A DNA stretch of 64,000 nucleotides from Armatimonadota bacterium (GTDB lineage: Bacteria > Armatimonadota > Fimbriimonadia > Fimbriimonadales > Fimbriimonadaceae). The stretch is taken from positions 186,001-250,000 of the forward strand of contig WGMG01000006.1 of NCBI GenBank assembly GCA_016125185.1. The letters are read 5' to 3'. The translations under genes and the position numbers were made by a program. Below the pieces are notes generated by a model. The model searched no databases and had not been told where the DNA came from. It saw only the letters and a program-made list of their open reading frames with translations. Below, piece after piece: positions 1 to 8,717 of the stretch (within the stretch, counting starts at the first letter, position 1; the number at the start of each line of letters is the position of its first letter).

Positions 1-285
1 GGCAATCGACATGACTTCGTACTCCATATCGACGTTATTGCCGTCGGTGCGGAGAGAAGACTTTTCGCTGCGCATTCCCGCGATGCTTCGATTTGCGACG
101 AGCTGGTCGAAGTTGTCCATGCTGTCTTCCAGCATGATGTTGAAATCGCAGTCTTGGCGCTTGTAGCCGGGCGTGTTGACGTTGGCCAGATTCTTCATCA
201 AGAGCGACTGGCGCTCGGATGTGCGATCCAGCGACCGATTTAAGCGGTCGGAAGTCGGCCCAAATAGATTATCCAAATAAGACAC
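1..285 (-). CDS. flgB: Flagellar basal-body rod protein FlgB, N-terminal part
   Basis: This is the first 95 codons of a gene that runs off the left edge of the window. It starts at a GTG whose complement lies at 283-285, with an AGGA ribosome-binding motif about nine bases upstream. The translation begins VSYLDNLFGPTSDRL and contains LMKNLANVNTPGYK, the helix and Asn-rich motif shared by rod proteins FlgB, FlgC and FlgG. Its position near the N-terminus and the short preceding segment fit FlgB, which is about 130 residues. FlgB forms the proximal rod of the flagellum in the periplasm. The rest, and probably flgC and fliE, should lie to the left. Identification is from motif recognition; flgC is the main alternative. 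Confidence 0.85.
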   Translation of the reverse strand, partial: MSYLDNLFGPTSDRLNRSLDRTSERQSLLMKNLANVNTPGYKRQDCDFNIMLEDSMDNFDQLVANRSIAGMRSEKSSLRTDGNNVDMEYEVMSIA

Positions 286-396
286 GGTCGTTTTCCTACG
301 ATCCGCGCATCCTTGTGCTGGCTCGATCCGATCCTTGGACCGAGAGGCGTTCGACGCCTACCTTGGTTATCGGAGCAAATTTGAAAAAATGGAGCG

Positions 397-1209
397 TTAG
401 CCGCCGTTCAGTACCGACGGCGCGACTTTGCGGTCGAACCCAAAGAAGCGATTAGCCGCGATGTGCTTGGGGTTGGACGTCAGGAAGAACGCATAGTTGT
501 TGTCGTCCACCTTCGCCATCTCTTCACCGTATCGCGACGCGTACTGAGCCTTCAGTCGGCGCGCGACCTCGCTCAGTTCCTCCGTCTTATCGTCGCGAGT
601 CTGCGTATTCTCGACGGCGGCCAGGCGAACCTTTTGCGACTCGCTCAGTTTGCCGATGCCACGGTTGAGAACCTTGAACGGTCGGCGCAGGTAGGAACCG
701 GCAGTAAAAAGCGTTTCGAAGTTGCCGAATCGAACGATATTGATGAGCTCGAGCGCACGAATCGCATCTTCATTTGCTTGGGGATTGCCCTTCTCGACCT
801 CATGCTCGGCCAGTTCGGAAAGTCGGTTGGCCAACGATGCACAGGAGTTGAAGATGTCGCCCTTCGGACCTTCGATCAGTGACTCGCCGCAGTAGCCGGG
901 ATAGATTTGCTGGAGTCGACCGGATTTTGATCCCTCCACCCAACTTTCGGCAAGGTGACGAATTACAGCGTCGTCGGTATTGAGGTGTTCGACCGCGGAC
1001 TTTGTCTCGCCCACGATCTCCGTATAGGCGTCAGCCCTCGCATCGATCTTTTCATCGATGACGACCGGAAAGAAAGAGTCATGGCAGCGGATGCTGTCGA
1101 CGGCACCAACCGTTCCTCCAAATACTATAACCAGGACTCCCGCTTTGGGCAGGAGCGCGAATACACCCCGCATAAATACAATCATCGGCACGCGTTTGCC
1201 GGGTTCCAT
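397..1209 (-). CDS. Unknown protein with N-terminal membrane anchor
   Basis: I do not recognise this 270-residue protein. It has one hydrophobic segment at about residues 13-36, with basic residues before it, so it is probably anchored with the rest in the periplasm. The remainder is charged and helical, with a conserved-looking core around residues 150-200 (ELINIVRFGNFETLFTAG). It contains two lone cysteines but no zinc or catalytic motif that I can see. The start is uncertain: ATG codons at 1209, 1185 and 1173 are all in frame and none has a clear ribosome-binding site. It is divergent from the ECF sigma gene and lies upstream of flgB on the same strand with a 110-bp gap, so it could share flagellar-region transcription, but nothing shows that. 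Confidence 0.6.
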   Translation of the reverse strand: MEPGKRVPMIVFMRGVFALLPKAGVLVIVFGGTVGAVDSIRCHDSFFPVVIDEKIDARADAYTEIVGETKSAVEHLNTDDAVIRHLAESWVEGSKSGRLQQIYPGYCGESLIEGPKGDIFNSCASLANRLSELAEHEVEKGNPQANEDAIRALELINIVRFGNFETLFTAGSYLRRPFKVLNRGIGKLSESQKVRLAAVENTQTRDDKTEELSEVARRLKAQYASRYGEEMAKVDDNNYAFFLTSNPKHIAANRFFGFDRKVAPSVLNGG

Positions 1210-1277
1210 AGGGTTTTTACAAATAGGGGAAAAGTCCCGGTAATTTTCAGAAAATCTAAAAGACGCTTTAAGTTTTC

Positions 1278-1286
1278 TGATATAAT
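1278..1286 (+). promoter_or_regulatory. Extended -10 promoter for the ECF sigma gene
   Basis: The sequence TGATATAAT is a perfect extended -10 element (TGN followed by TATAAT). No good -35 box stands 17 bases upstream, which is typical of extended -10 promoters. Transcription would begin near 1293. This leaves a leader of about 40 bases before the ATG at 1335 and argues against the earlier in-frame ATG at 1299. Confidence 0.5.
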
Positions 1287-1334
1287 GATTGCAGGGTAAT
1301 GAAGATTACTCAAGGGAAATACGGAGAATCCGAA

Positions 1335-1889
1335 ATGAATACATATTGTCAGAGCTGGGAGTCCAACCTTGTCGAAGAAATTCGAAAAGGAGACGAGGTC
1401 GCCTTCGATCTCTTCATGGACACATACCGACCGATGCTAACGGGCCTCGCTCTGCGCAAGCTGCATAACACCGAGGACGCCAATGATGTTGTCCAAGAGA
1501 CGTTCGTCAAAGCGTTTCGAAGCCTGAAAGACTTCGACACCACTCGACCGCTGCGGCCCTGGCTCACACGAATCTGCCTTAACTGCATCGTGGATCTTGC
1601 CCGACAGCGCCGAACCAATATCGAATCGATCGAAAACGTGGAGTACTCGCTCTCCGATGGAGGAGCAGCGTCAGAATCCGCGGACGGAGCGCTCATTCGC
1701 GGCCAGGTGATGGAAGCGATCAAGCGATTGCCGTGGCGATACCGACAGATCATCATGATGCGACACTTCGACCATCTCGACGTAAGCGAGATTGCGACGC
1801 AGTTGCACAAGCCGGAAGGCACGATCAAGAGCTGGCTGTTCCGAGCGAGAGCCATGCTCCAGCGCGACCTTTCGCCGATCTTCGGCTAA
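1335..1889 (+). CDS. RNA polymerase sigma-70 factor, ECF subfamily
   Basis: This protein of about 184 residues recruits RNA polymerase to stress or envelope promoters. Sigma region 2 is seen near the N-terminus (LHNTEDANDVVQETFVKAFR, then RPWLTRICLN). Region 4 is at the C-terminus (LPWRYRQIIMMRHFDHLDVSEIA, with the helix-turn-helix ending in GTIKSWLFRARAMLQ). I chose the ATG at 1335 because GGAG lies just upstream and because the likely promoter would put the ATG at 1299 almost at the transcript start. No anti-sigma gene follows; a strong terminator comes immediately after the stop, so it is transcribed alone. Confidence 0.92.
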   Translation: MNTYCQSWESNLVEEIRKGDEVAFDLFMDTYRPMLTGLALRKLHNTEDANDVVQETFVKAFRSLKDFDTTRPLRPWLTRICLNCIVDLARQRRTNIESIENVEYSLSDGGAASESADGALIRGQVMEAIKRLPWRYRQIIMMRHFDHLDVSEIATQLHKPEGTIKSWLFRARAMLQRDLSPIFG

Positions 1890-1907
1890 TCGCCGATCTA
1901 GACGTCG

Positions 1908-1946
1908 AAGTGCCCCCAAGTACTTGGGGGCACTTAAATTTTTTTG
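1908..1946 (+). terminator. Rho-independent terminator of the sigma gene
   Basis: A 28-base perfect palindrome (1908-1935, core CCCCCAAGTACTTGGGGG) is followed by a run of seven T at 1939-1945. It begins 18 bases after the sigma stop codon. Confidence 0.9.
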
Positions 1947-1950
1947 GGTT

Positions 1951-1990
1951 AGAAAAATGAGAACGCCCGCTTTTAAAAGCGGGCGTTCTT
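1951..1990 (-). terminator. Rho-independent terminator of gyrA
   Basis: A 28-base perfect palindrome spans 1961-1988 (GAACGCCCGC arms around TTTTAAAA). Read on the minus strand it is followed by a T-rich tract (CATTTTTCT). It lies about 20 bases beyond the gyrA stop, so sigma and gyrA transcripts converge on two separate terminators. Confidence 0.85.
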
Positions 1991-2009
1991 GTTTTCGAAA
2001 GGCGAGAGC

Positions 2010-4529
2010 CTATTCTTCCGAATCTGCCGAATCGGTTTCGACTTCCGGCGCATCCAAATCGTCGCCTTCGCCGTCGTCCGTACCCTTCACTATTCGTGCG
2101 ATCGACGCCACTGCGTCTCCGCCAGACAAGTTGACGAGCTTCACACCTTGTGCCACGCGACCCGTCGCTCGGATTTCCTTGATCCGCATGCGGATGCCCT
2201 TGCCCTTGGTCGTCATGAGGAGGAGTTTGTCGTCTTCTTCGACTACTTCGGCGCCGACCACCAAGCCGGTCTTTTCCGTGCAGTTCATGGTCAAAATGCC
2301 CGAGCCGCCCCGGCTCTGCACGCGGTACTCGTCGAGCTTCGTGCGCTTGCCGTAGCCGTTTTCGGATACGACCAGCAGAGAAAGCTCGTCGTCCACCACC
2401 GCCGCCGTCACGACTTGGTCGTCCGGGTTGCCTTCCTTGAACTGGATGGCCCGCACACCGCCTGCTGCTCGGCTTCGCGAGGTCGCCTGAGTCTCGCTGA
2501 AGCGGATCGACTGACCCTCTCGCGTGACCAGAATCACGTCGTCCTTGCCCTTGGTGCGGAGCGCCCAACCGAGTTCGTCGCCCTCTTCGATGTCGAAGGC
2601 GATGAGGCCGTTGTTGCGGATGTTGGCAAACGCGGAAAGCGGCGTTCGCTTGATCTCCGCACTGTCCTTGGCGCCGGTACCCCGCGTGATCATCGTCAAG
2701 AAGCCTTCGCTGTTGAGGTCCTTCACGCTGACCGTCGCCGTGACGCGCTCGCCGCCAACGATGTTGATGTAGTTGATGACCGGCATGCCCTTGGCGTAGC
2801 GGCCAGTTTCGGGAATCTCGTAGCCCTTCAGCTTGTACACGCGGCCCCGGTCGGTAAAGAACAGGATCGTGTGATGCGTGCTCACCTGGAACAGGTGCGC
2901 TGGCTCGTCGTCTGCCTTCAGGGTGTTGTTCACGCCCTTGCCGCCGCGCTTCTGCTGTCGATAGGCGTCGATGCTCACGCGCTTGATGTAGCCGTCTCGC
3001 GAAATCGAGATGATCGCTTCCTCGTCGGGGATCAGGTCTTCTTCGGTAAATTCGCCCGCTTCGCGCTGTTGGATTCTGGTTCGTCGCTCGTCGCCGTGCT
3101 TGTCGCGCAGCACCGTAATTTCGTCCTTCAGAACCTCGCGCTTGCGGTCCTCGTTGTTCAGGATGTCCAGCAAGTCCTGCGTCTTGCGCAGAGCCGCCTT
3201 GTAAGTCTCTTCCAACTCCTGCTGAGCAAGCTGAGTCAACTGGCGAAGGGGCATGTTCAAAATTGCGTTGGCCTGCAGAGCCGACATATCGAACTCGCGC
3301 ACCAACTCGGCTCGCGCCACACCGGCGTCGGGAGATCGTCGGATCAAGGCGATGACCTCGTCCAGGAACCGTCGGGCAATCTGGAAGCCTTCCGAAAGGT
3401 GAACTTCTTCCAGCGCTCGATAGAGTTCGTAACGGGTGCGTCGCTCAATGACCTCGCGTCGATGCTTCAGATACTGGTCGAGCATCAACAGCAACGGTGC
3501 CGTACGCGGCGCGCCTTCCACCAGCGACAGCATGATGACGCCGAACGACGTTCGCAGGTTCGTGTGCTTCAGCAGGTAGTTCAGCGCCTTGTTCGGGTTG
3601 ACGTCGCGTCGAACCTCGATCTCGATGCGCATGCCGCGCTTGTCCGAGTAGTCCTGAACGTTGAGAATGCCGTCAAACTTGCGCTCCTTGGCCACCCGCG
3701 CAATGCTCTCGATCAGCGTTCGCTTGTTGACCTGGTACGGAATCTCCGTCACGACGATCACGGACTTGCCCGCATCGCCCGGCTCGATCATCGTCTTGGC
3801 TTGCATTACGATCGATCCGCGGCCGGTCTCATAAGCCTGGCGGATGCCCTTCGTGCCCATGATGATGCCGTAAGTGGGGAAGTCGGGACCCGGAAGGTAC
3901 TCCATCACCTCTTCCAGCGAGGAGGTGGGGTTGTCGATGCGGTATAACGCCGCGTTGCAAACTTCGGTCAGGTTGTGGGGCGGCAGGTTCGTGGCCATAC
4001 CGACCGCGATGCCCTGCGAGCCGTTGCAAAGCAGGTTCGGGAACTTACCGGGCAGAACCGTCGGTTCGTTGTCCGACTGCAGGTAGTTCAGCATGAAGTC
4101 GACCGTCTCACGGTCGAGGTCTTCCAGAAGCTCCATCGCCACCGGCGTCAGTCGGCATTCCGTATATCGCATGGCCGCCGCGCCGTCGCCGTCGATCGAA
4201 CCAAAGTTCCCCTGTCCGTCGATCAGCGGATATCGCAGAGCCCACGGCTGAGCCATTCGAACCATCGTGGGATACACGACTTCGTTACCGTGCGGGTGGT
4301 AGTTCGCCGTCGTCTCGCCCGTCACCTTCGCACACTTCGTATGCGGGTTGCTCGGCGTGAGGTTCAGCCCTCGCATTGCGAACAAAATTCGACGCTGAAC
4401 GGGCTTTAATCCGTCACGAACGTCCGGCAATGCGCGGGAGATAATGACGGACATTGCGTAGTTGACGTAACTACGACCCAGTTCCTCATCGACGTTAACA
4501 ATGGAAAGGTTCGGATTGTCTTCTGCCAC
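2010..4529 (-). CDS. gyrA: DNA gyrase subunit A
   Basis: This is the 839-residue breakage-reunion subunit of DNA gyrase, which introduces negative supercoils using ATP hydrolysed by GyrB. The N-terminal motif SVIISRALPDVRDGLKPVQR is present. The catalytic tyrosine is Tyr122 in AAAMRYTECR, the same number as in Escherichia coli. The C-terminal beta-pinwheel carries the GyrA box (QKRGGKG), and the protein ends in an acidic tail, as gyrases rather than topoisomerase IV do. The start is GTG at 4529. The quinolone-resistance region reads HPHGNEVVYP, giving Glu at position 83 and Pro at 87 in place of the usual Ser and Asp. gyrB is not adjacent. A 125-bp gap separates it from the McsB-like gene upstream. 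Confidence 0.98.
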   Translation of the reverse strand: MAEDNPNLSIVNVDEELGRSYVNYAMSVIISRALPDVRDGLKPVQRRILFAMRGLNLTPSNPHTKCAKVTGETTANYHPHGNEVVYPTMVRMAQPWALRYPLIDGQGNFGSIDGDGAAAMRYTECRLTPVAMELLEDLDRETVDFMLNYLQSDNEPTVLPGKFPNLLCNGSQGIAVGMATNLPPHNLTEVCNAALYRIDNPTSSLEEVMEYLPGPDFPTYGIIMGTKGIRQAYETGRGSIVMQAKTMIEPGDAGKSVIVVTEIPYQVNKRTLIESIARVAKERKFDGILNVQDYSDKRGMRIEIEVRRDVNPNKALNYLLKHTNLRTSFGVIMLSLVEGAPRTAPLLLMLDQYLKHRREVIERRTRYELYRALEEVHLSEGFQIARRFLDEVIALIRRSPDAGVARAELVREFDMSALQANAILNMPLRQLTQLAQQELEETYKAALRKTQDLLDILNNEDRKREVLKDEITVLRDKHGDERRTRIQQREAGEFTEEDLIPDEEAIISISRDGYIKRVSIDAYRQQKRGGKGVNNTLKADDEPAHLFQVSTHHTILFFTDRGRVYKLKGYEIPETGRYAKGMPVINYINIVGGERVTATVSVKDLNSEGFLTMITRGTGAKDSAEIKRTPLSAFANIRNNGLIAFDIEEGDELGWALRTKGKDDVILVTREGQSIRFSETQATSRSRAAGGVRAIQFKEGNPDDQVVTAAVVDDELSLLVVSENGYGKRTKLDEYRVQSRGGSGILTMNCTEKTGLVVGAEVVEEDDKLLLMTTKGKGIRMRIKEIRATGRVAQGVKLVNLSGGDAVASIARIVKGTDDGEGDDLDAPEVETDSADSEE

Positions 4530-4654
4530 GGGTGGAATTCCAGACGTTTAAGCGGACCTTTTAGCCTCACTTGAACCTAGATAGGATACCCGTTTGACTC
4601 TGAAGAATGCTGGGAAACGGGGCGACCCACACGAATAGTCCAAGATCAAAAGAA

Positions 4655-5608
4655 CTAGCTCAATAGCATCTTCCGCAGGCCATCGGCACGTTTGCCGTCG
4701 GCGTGCTCCTCAGTCTCGATTGAAAGCAGATTGACCGTCGCCAAAGCGCGATCCAGCTTGTCTACGCCGCCCGGAAAGCCCGGCAAGCCCGCGCTCGCCG
4801 CCCACCGGAGCGAACCCAACACCCGAAACGCATCCAGAAGCGAAATCTTGGGTGAACCGGTCAAAAACTGCAAAGCCTGCCGAGCCTTGTCTTCCAAGAC
4901 CGTCTGTCCCAATTCCCGCCGCGCCTTTCGCTCGCGCTCGATCAGGTACTCGCAAGTCCCTACGAACTTCGCCAGCGAAGCGCTTGTCGTCGAAACCTGG
5001 GCGTAAGCCCCGACTGGACGCGACCCCTCGCCATATAGACCCCGAATCGTGATGCCATCGTCCACCAGCGCTTGCAGAATTTCCGGCAGTTTATTGTCGT
5101 AGCCCAGGGCCACCAGGTGGAGCATCACCGAATGCCGGGTCCCCCGTCCGGTATTGAACAAACTGCTCGCAAGGTAGCCGAAGTCCTTTCGAAAGGCGAA
5201 CCGCAAATGCTCCGAAAGCTCGTGCAGAAAGCTCGATAACTTCCGCGCCATCTGATCCGAGCAGAACCCCGCACCGATCACTTGGACTCGAAGATGATCC
5301 TCTTCGTTGATCATTACGCTAAGGCCCTCATCCTTTGAGATGGTTACCGCCCGGCCCGGAAGCGTCCAGTGGTAGTTGGTCGAAATCAGCCGCTTCGCCA
5401 CCAACTGCTCGCGCTCGCGGAGCGTCATGCTCTTGTAGATTTCCGCCGTCGGCTCGACCTGCTGAACTGCACCAATCACCTCGTTCATGATCTCCAACAG
5501 TTCGTTGGTGGAGCAGAGATGAGGAAACTTCCGACCATCCAGATTGCGCATCGCTCTCGCCCGTGTCGAGATCGCGACATCGCTCAGTTCGGTTGTGGTC
5601 GGCATCAT
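4655..5608 (-). CDS. McsB-like protein arginine kinase, active site altered
   Basis: This 317-residue protein belongs to the ATP:guanido phosphotransferase family. McsB phosphorylates arginines on proteins and marks them for ClpCP. The family's ATP-binding motif is seen as STRARAMRNL (residues 14-23), the NEED-type loop as NEED at 101-104, and the RGLYGEGS loop at 189-196. The usual catalytic CPTN motif is replaced by SLFN (149-152), so the reactive cysteine is a serine. The QISNQ loop has become QVSTT. It starts six bases after sucC ends, so the two are co-transcribed. No mcsA, ctsR or clpC is nearby. It may be an inactive or re-purposed kinase; a slow active enzyme cannot be excluded. Confidence 0.8.
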   Translation of the reverse strand: MMPTTTELSDVAISTRARAMRNLDGRKFPHLCSTNELLEIMNEVIGAVQQVEPTAEIYKSMTLREREQLVAKRLISTNYHWTLPGRAVTISKDEGLSVMINEEDHLRVQVIGAGFCSDQMARKLSSFLHELSEHLRFAFRKDFGYLASSLFNTGRGTRHSVMLHLVALGYDNKLPEILQALVDDGITIRGLYGEGSRPVGAYAQVSTTSASLAKFVGTCEYLIERERKARRELGQTVLEDKARQALQFLTGSPKISLLDAFRVLGSLRWAASAGLPGFPGGVDKLDRALATVNLLSIETEEHADGKRADGLRKMLLS

Positions 5609-5614
5609 GGCTGC

Positions 5615-6766
5615 TTAAGCGTAAGCGAGTTCAACGATTTTCTTTGCGGCTTCTTCAACCGTCGCCGCCGGAATGATTCGCGAACCCTCGAGAATCTTTC
5701 GGCCTTCCTCGACGGCGGTGCCTTCGATGCGCGCCACAACGGGAATCTTCACGTCCAACTGGTCAAATGCTTCCAGCACACCCTTCGCGACTTCGTCTAC
5801 GCGGGTGATGCCGCCAAAGATGTTGATCAGCAGGCCCTTCACGTTCGGGTCCATCATGATCAGCTCGACACAGCTCTTCACACGCTCGGCCTTTGCACCA
5901 CCGCCTACGTCCAAGAAGTTTGCCGGCTTACCGCCCGCCGCATTCACTTCGTCCAGCGACTGCATGGTCAGGCCCGCGCCGTTGGCCATGATGCCAACTT
6001 CGCCGCCGAGATTCACATAGGCGATGCCTCGCCGCATGGCTTCGGCCTCGATGGGATCGTCCGCCGAATCCGAGGAAGTCTCTTCGTACTCCTTCTTTCG
6101 GAACAGCGCATTCTCGTCGATGGAAACCTTCGCATCTGCCGCGATCAGCTTGCCGTCCGGCGTGAGTGCGACCGGGTTGATTTCGATCAGGTCGGCGTCT
6201 TCTTCGATGTAAGCCTTCACCAGCTTCTTGATCATCGAAACCATCTGTCCTGCAGCTTCCTTGGGAATGTTCGCCTGCTTCACGGCATCGCGAATCTCAA
6301 AATCGCAAAGGCCCCATGCCGGATCTACGACCAGCTTGATGATCGCTTCCGGCTTCTCTTCCGCAACCTGCTCGATCTCCATCCCGCCTTCCTTCGAAAT
6401 CATCACGATGTTCTTCTGAAGGTTTCGATCCAGCAGAACGGAAAGGTAGTACTCCTGGGCGATGTCGATGGTCTTACCGACCAAGATCTTCTCGACGATC
6501 ATGCCCGCCGGGTTCTGGATACTCACCAGCCGTTTGCCGATGAGCTCCTTCGCAAAGGTCGCCGCGTCGTTCGCATTTTCGAACAGTTTCACGCCTCCGG
6601 CCTTACCACGCCCGCCCATCAGAACCTGAGCCTTGACGACGACATGGCCTCCCAGCTTCTCGGCGATCGCTCGGGCCCCTTCCGGGTTGTCGGTGACTTC
6701 GCCTTCGGGAACAGGAACGCCGTATTTGGCGAGAAGGTCTTTGGATTGGTACTCGTGAAGCTTCAT
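5615..6766 (-). CDS. sucC: Succinate--CoA ligase (ADP-forming) subunit beta
   Basis: The beta subunit of succinyl-CoA synthetase works in the citric acid cycle, making ATP or GTP from succinyl-CoA. The 383-residue length is normal. The start MKLHEYQSKDLLAKYGVP and the ATP-grasp lysine motif VVKAQVLMGGRGKAGGV are typical, and the C-terminal CoA-ligase domain contains NIFGGITRVDEVAKG. sucD normally follows directly but here the next gene is the McsB-like protein, so the alpha subunit must be encoded elsewhere. No clear ribosome-binding site precedes the ATG. A terminator separates it from the subtilase upstream. Confidence 0.97.
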   Translation of the reverse strand: MKLHEYQSKDLLAKYGVPVPEGEVTDNPEGARAIAEKLGGHVVVKAQVLMGGRGKAGGVKLFENANDAATFAKELIGKRLVSIQNPAGMIVEKILVGKTIDIAQEYYLSVLLDRNLQKNIVMISKEGGMEIEQVAEEKPEAIIKLVVDPAWGLCDFEIRDAVKQANIPKEAAGQMVSMIKKLVKAYIEEDADLIEINPVALTPDGKLIAADAKVSIDENALFRKKEYEETSSDSADDPIEAEAMRRGIAYVNLGGEVGIMANGAGLTMQSLDEVNAAGGKPANFLDVGGGAKAERVKSCVELIMMDPNVKGLLINIFGGITRVDEVAKGVLEAFDQLDVKIPVVARIEGTAVEEGRKILEGSRIIPAATVEEAAKKIVELAYA

Positions 6767-6783
6767 CAGCTAGCAAAAAGGGT

Positions 6784-6828
6784 ACCCAAAAACAAAGCCC
6801 CTCGCGGTGACGCAAGGGGCTTTGTTTT
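6784..6828 (-). terminator. Terminator of the subtilase gene
   Basis: The arms AAAACAAAGCCCCT (6789-6802) and AGGGGCTTTGTTTT (6815-6828) pair perfectly over 14 bases around a 12-base loop. On the minus strand the hairpin ends in TTTGTTTTTGGG. It stands between the subtilase stop and sucC. Confidence 0.88.
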
Positions 6829-6843
6829 GCCGGTCAGAGCCGA

Positions 6844-8496
6844 CTAGATCGAGGACTTGCTGGTGCCCGAAACGTTCAGTTGGTCGATGGACAGGGTGTA
6901 CGCCTGCGTTCCCATTCGAACCGATAGGACATTTCGAACCATGATGCGAATCATGTTGCTGCCGTTGAGGTAGTGCGGAAGCGCGCTCAACGGAATCGAG
7001 AAGCTCGATGCCTTCAGTTGTGAGGACATCGACATCGAACCGAACTGATCCCACGAACCGGTCGAGTTGTTGTACAAGAAGACGAGGGCGCTGGAGCGGT
7101 CCGCCGACTTGGCCGAAATGTTGATCGTGGCCGTCAAGAGGTCCGCCGCATCGGGAGCAACGTAAACGTAGGTGTCTACGCCCGCGGTCGCGCCGAGACG
7201 ATTTCGGCTCACCGACTTGACGTTGTACATCATGCCGTCCACCGACTTGACCGCCGCACCGGCCGCTGCCAGCGAGCCATAGCTGCCAAGCTGAGTACCT
7301 TCAGAGACGCCTCCGACCACTGCAACCTGGGCCGAAACCGGCGTTCCGTCGTAGGGAAGTGGCTGGCTGACCTGCTGGATGCAGCTATACGCGTTGACTC
7401 GGCCATGGATGACGAAGTCGCCGACGTAGTCGCAGGTCGAGAAGATGATATCGCGTACTTCCTGGTTCGTCAGCGACGGATTTCGACCGATCATCAGACC
7501 GGCGACGCTAGCCGCAAACGGACAGGCCATCGAGGTACCGCTCTCATACACATAGTCGGTCGAGCTGCCAAAGAACGTCGAAAGAATGTTTTCGCCTGGT
7601 GCCGCGATGTGAACCCAGTCGCCATAGGTCGAGAAGTCAGCTCGCTGGTCGGCAGAGTTAGTCGCCGCGACGGCGATGACGTTATCCAGAGCCGCCGGAT
7701 AGTGCTTCACCGTGTCGCCGTTATTGCCCGCCGCGGCAAAAAGGATGACTCCTTTGCCCCATGCGTAGTTGACCGCGTCCTGCTCCACCTGACTTGGGGC
7801 GCTGGAACCGTAAGACATCGAAATGACTCGGGCTCCCTTGTTGGCCGCGTCGATCATGGCGCTTGCCGAGGTCGAAGCGTACGCGTTCGGGAAAATCTTC
7901 ATGTGGAGAAGCTGGCCATTGAAGCACACGCTCGCCACACCTTTGCCGTTGTCTGTCGCCGCGACTGCGATACCCGAAGTGTGAGTGCCGTGGCCGCTGC
8001 CCGTATCGTCGGTGACATCGCCGTCATTATCCGACCAGTCGTAGCATCCGGGAGCGATCCGACCAACGAATTCTTCGTGGTCCAAGCGAACGCCCGTGTC
8101 GATGACGCACATGATCGTCGAGCTACTGCCCTTCGAAATGTCCCATGCCGCTCGGGCTTGAACTCGGTCCATGCCGTATTGCTCGCCGAGGCGCGGATCA
8201 TTCGGAACATAGTCCAACTGGCGGAGCGGGTTGCGCTCTGCATAAACGACGTTGTGGTCGGCTCGGAAAACCTGGATCGCTCTTTCCGGCGTCATGCCCG
8301 AAACGCGAATTCGTTCCACTTTGATTTCCTTCATCGTGGAGACGGTGGTTCCTCCCGTCACGATCTTCCTCATCAGAGGAACGCCGCCCGTCTTGTATTT
8401 CACAAGGATTTCATTGGGGGCGTACTGGGTGCCCGATGCGTAGCCGCATACGGGTAGAGCCGCCAAAATGAGTGCAATCGTACGTAGTTTCACCAT
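6844..8496 (-). CDS. Secreted subtilisin-like serine protease (S8)
   Basis: This 550-residue protease is predicted to be exported by the signal peptide at residues 1-21. An I9-type inhibitor propeptide follows at about 25-90 (NEILVKYK). The S8 catalytic domain spans about 105-350, with the triad Asp133 (VIDTG), His169 (GHGTH) and Ser322 (SGTSMACP); the oxyanion asparagine lies in AAGNNG. The C-terminal 190 residues form a beta-rich domain of unknown type, which may bind substrate or the cell surface. It stands alone on the minus strand, divergent from the ABC transporter across a 221-bp gap. Its substrate is unknown; degradation of external protein is the simplest role. Confidence 0.95.
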   Translation of the reverse strand: MVKLRTIALILAALPVCGYASGTQYAPNEILVKYKTGGVPLMRKIVTGGTTVSTMKEIKVERIRVSGMTPERAIQVFRADHNVVYAERNPLRQLDYVPNDPRLGEQYGMDRVQARAAWDISKGSSSTIMCVIDTGVRLDHEEFVGRIAPGCYDWSDNDGDVTDDTGSGHGTHTSGIAVAATDNGKGVASVCFNGQLLHMKIFPNAYASTSASAMIDAANKGARVISMSYGSSAPSQVEQDAVNYAWGKGVILFAAAGNNGDTVKHYPAALDNVIAVAATNSADQRADFSTYGDWVHIAAPGENILSTFFGSSTDYVYESGTSMACPFAASVAGLMIGRNPSLTNQEVRDIIFSTCDYVGDFVIHGRVNAYSCIQQVSQPLPYDGTPVSAQVAVVGGVSEGTQLGSYGSLAAAGAAVKSVDGMMYNVKSVSRNRLGATAGVDTYVYVAPDAADLLTATINISAKSADRSSALVFLYNNSTGSWDQFGSMSMSSQLKASSFSIPLSALPHYLNGSNMIRIMVRNVLSVRMGTQAYTLSIDQLNVSGTSKSSI

Positions 8497-8717
8497 TGGC
8501 TAGATAAGACCTCGCCCCAACTATACATCAAAATTGAATCTAAGCGGACCAAAACGGACCAGAAAATGCCAAACCTGGCTGGATTTTAGGGGGATCCGGT
8601 TCATCTTCGAACCGGAAAAGATAATCTCAAAAAGAGGTCATCCCATCGCCTTTATACCCTCATCTTTGGCCGAATTCCTCTAAAGAAAAAACCTGAAGTG
8701 CCGAATCAGATATTGGA

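Noticed and set aside
1989-3947. A 652-codon open frame on the plus strand across gyrA
   Set aside because: It is the mirror of gyrA, whose motifs, catalytic tyrosine and normal length leave no doubt. The translation is low-complexity Arg/His/Val-rich sequence.
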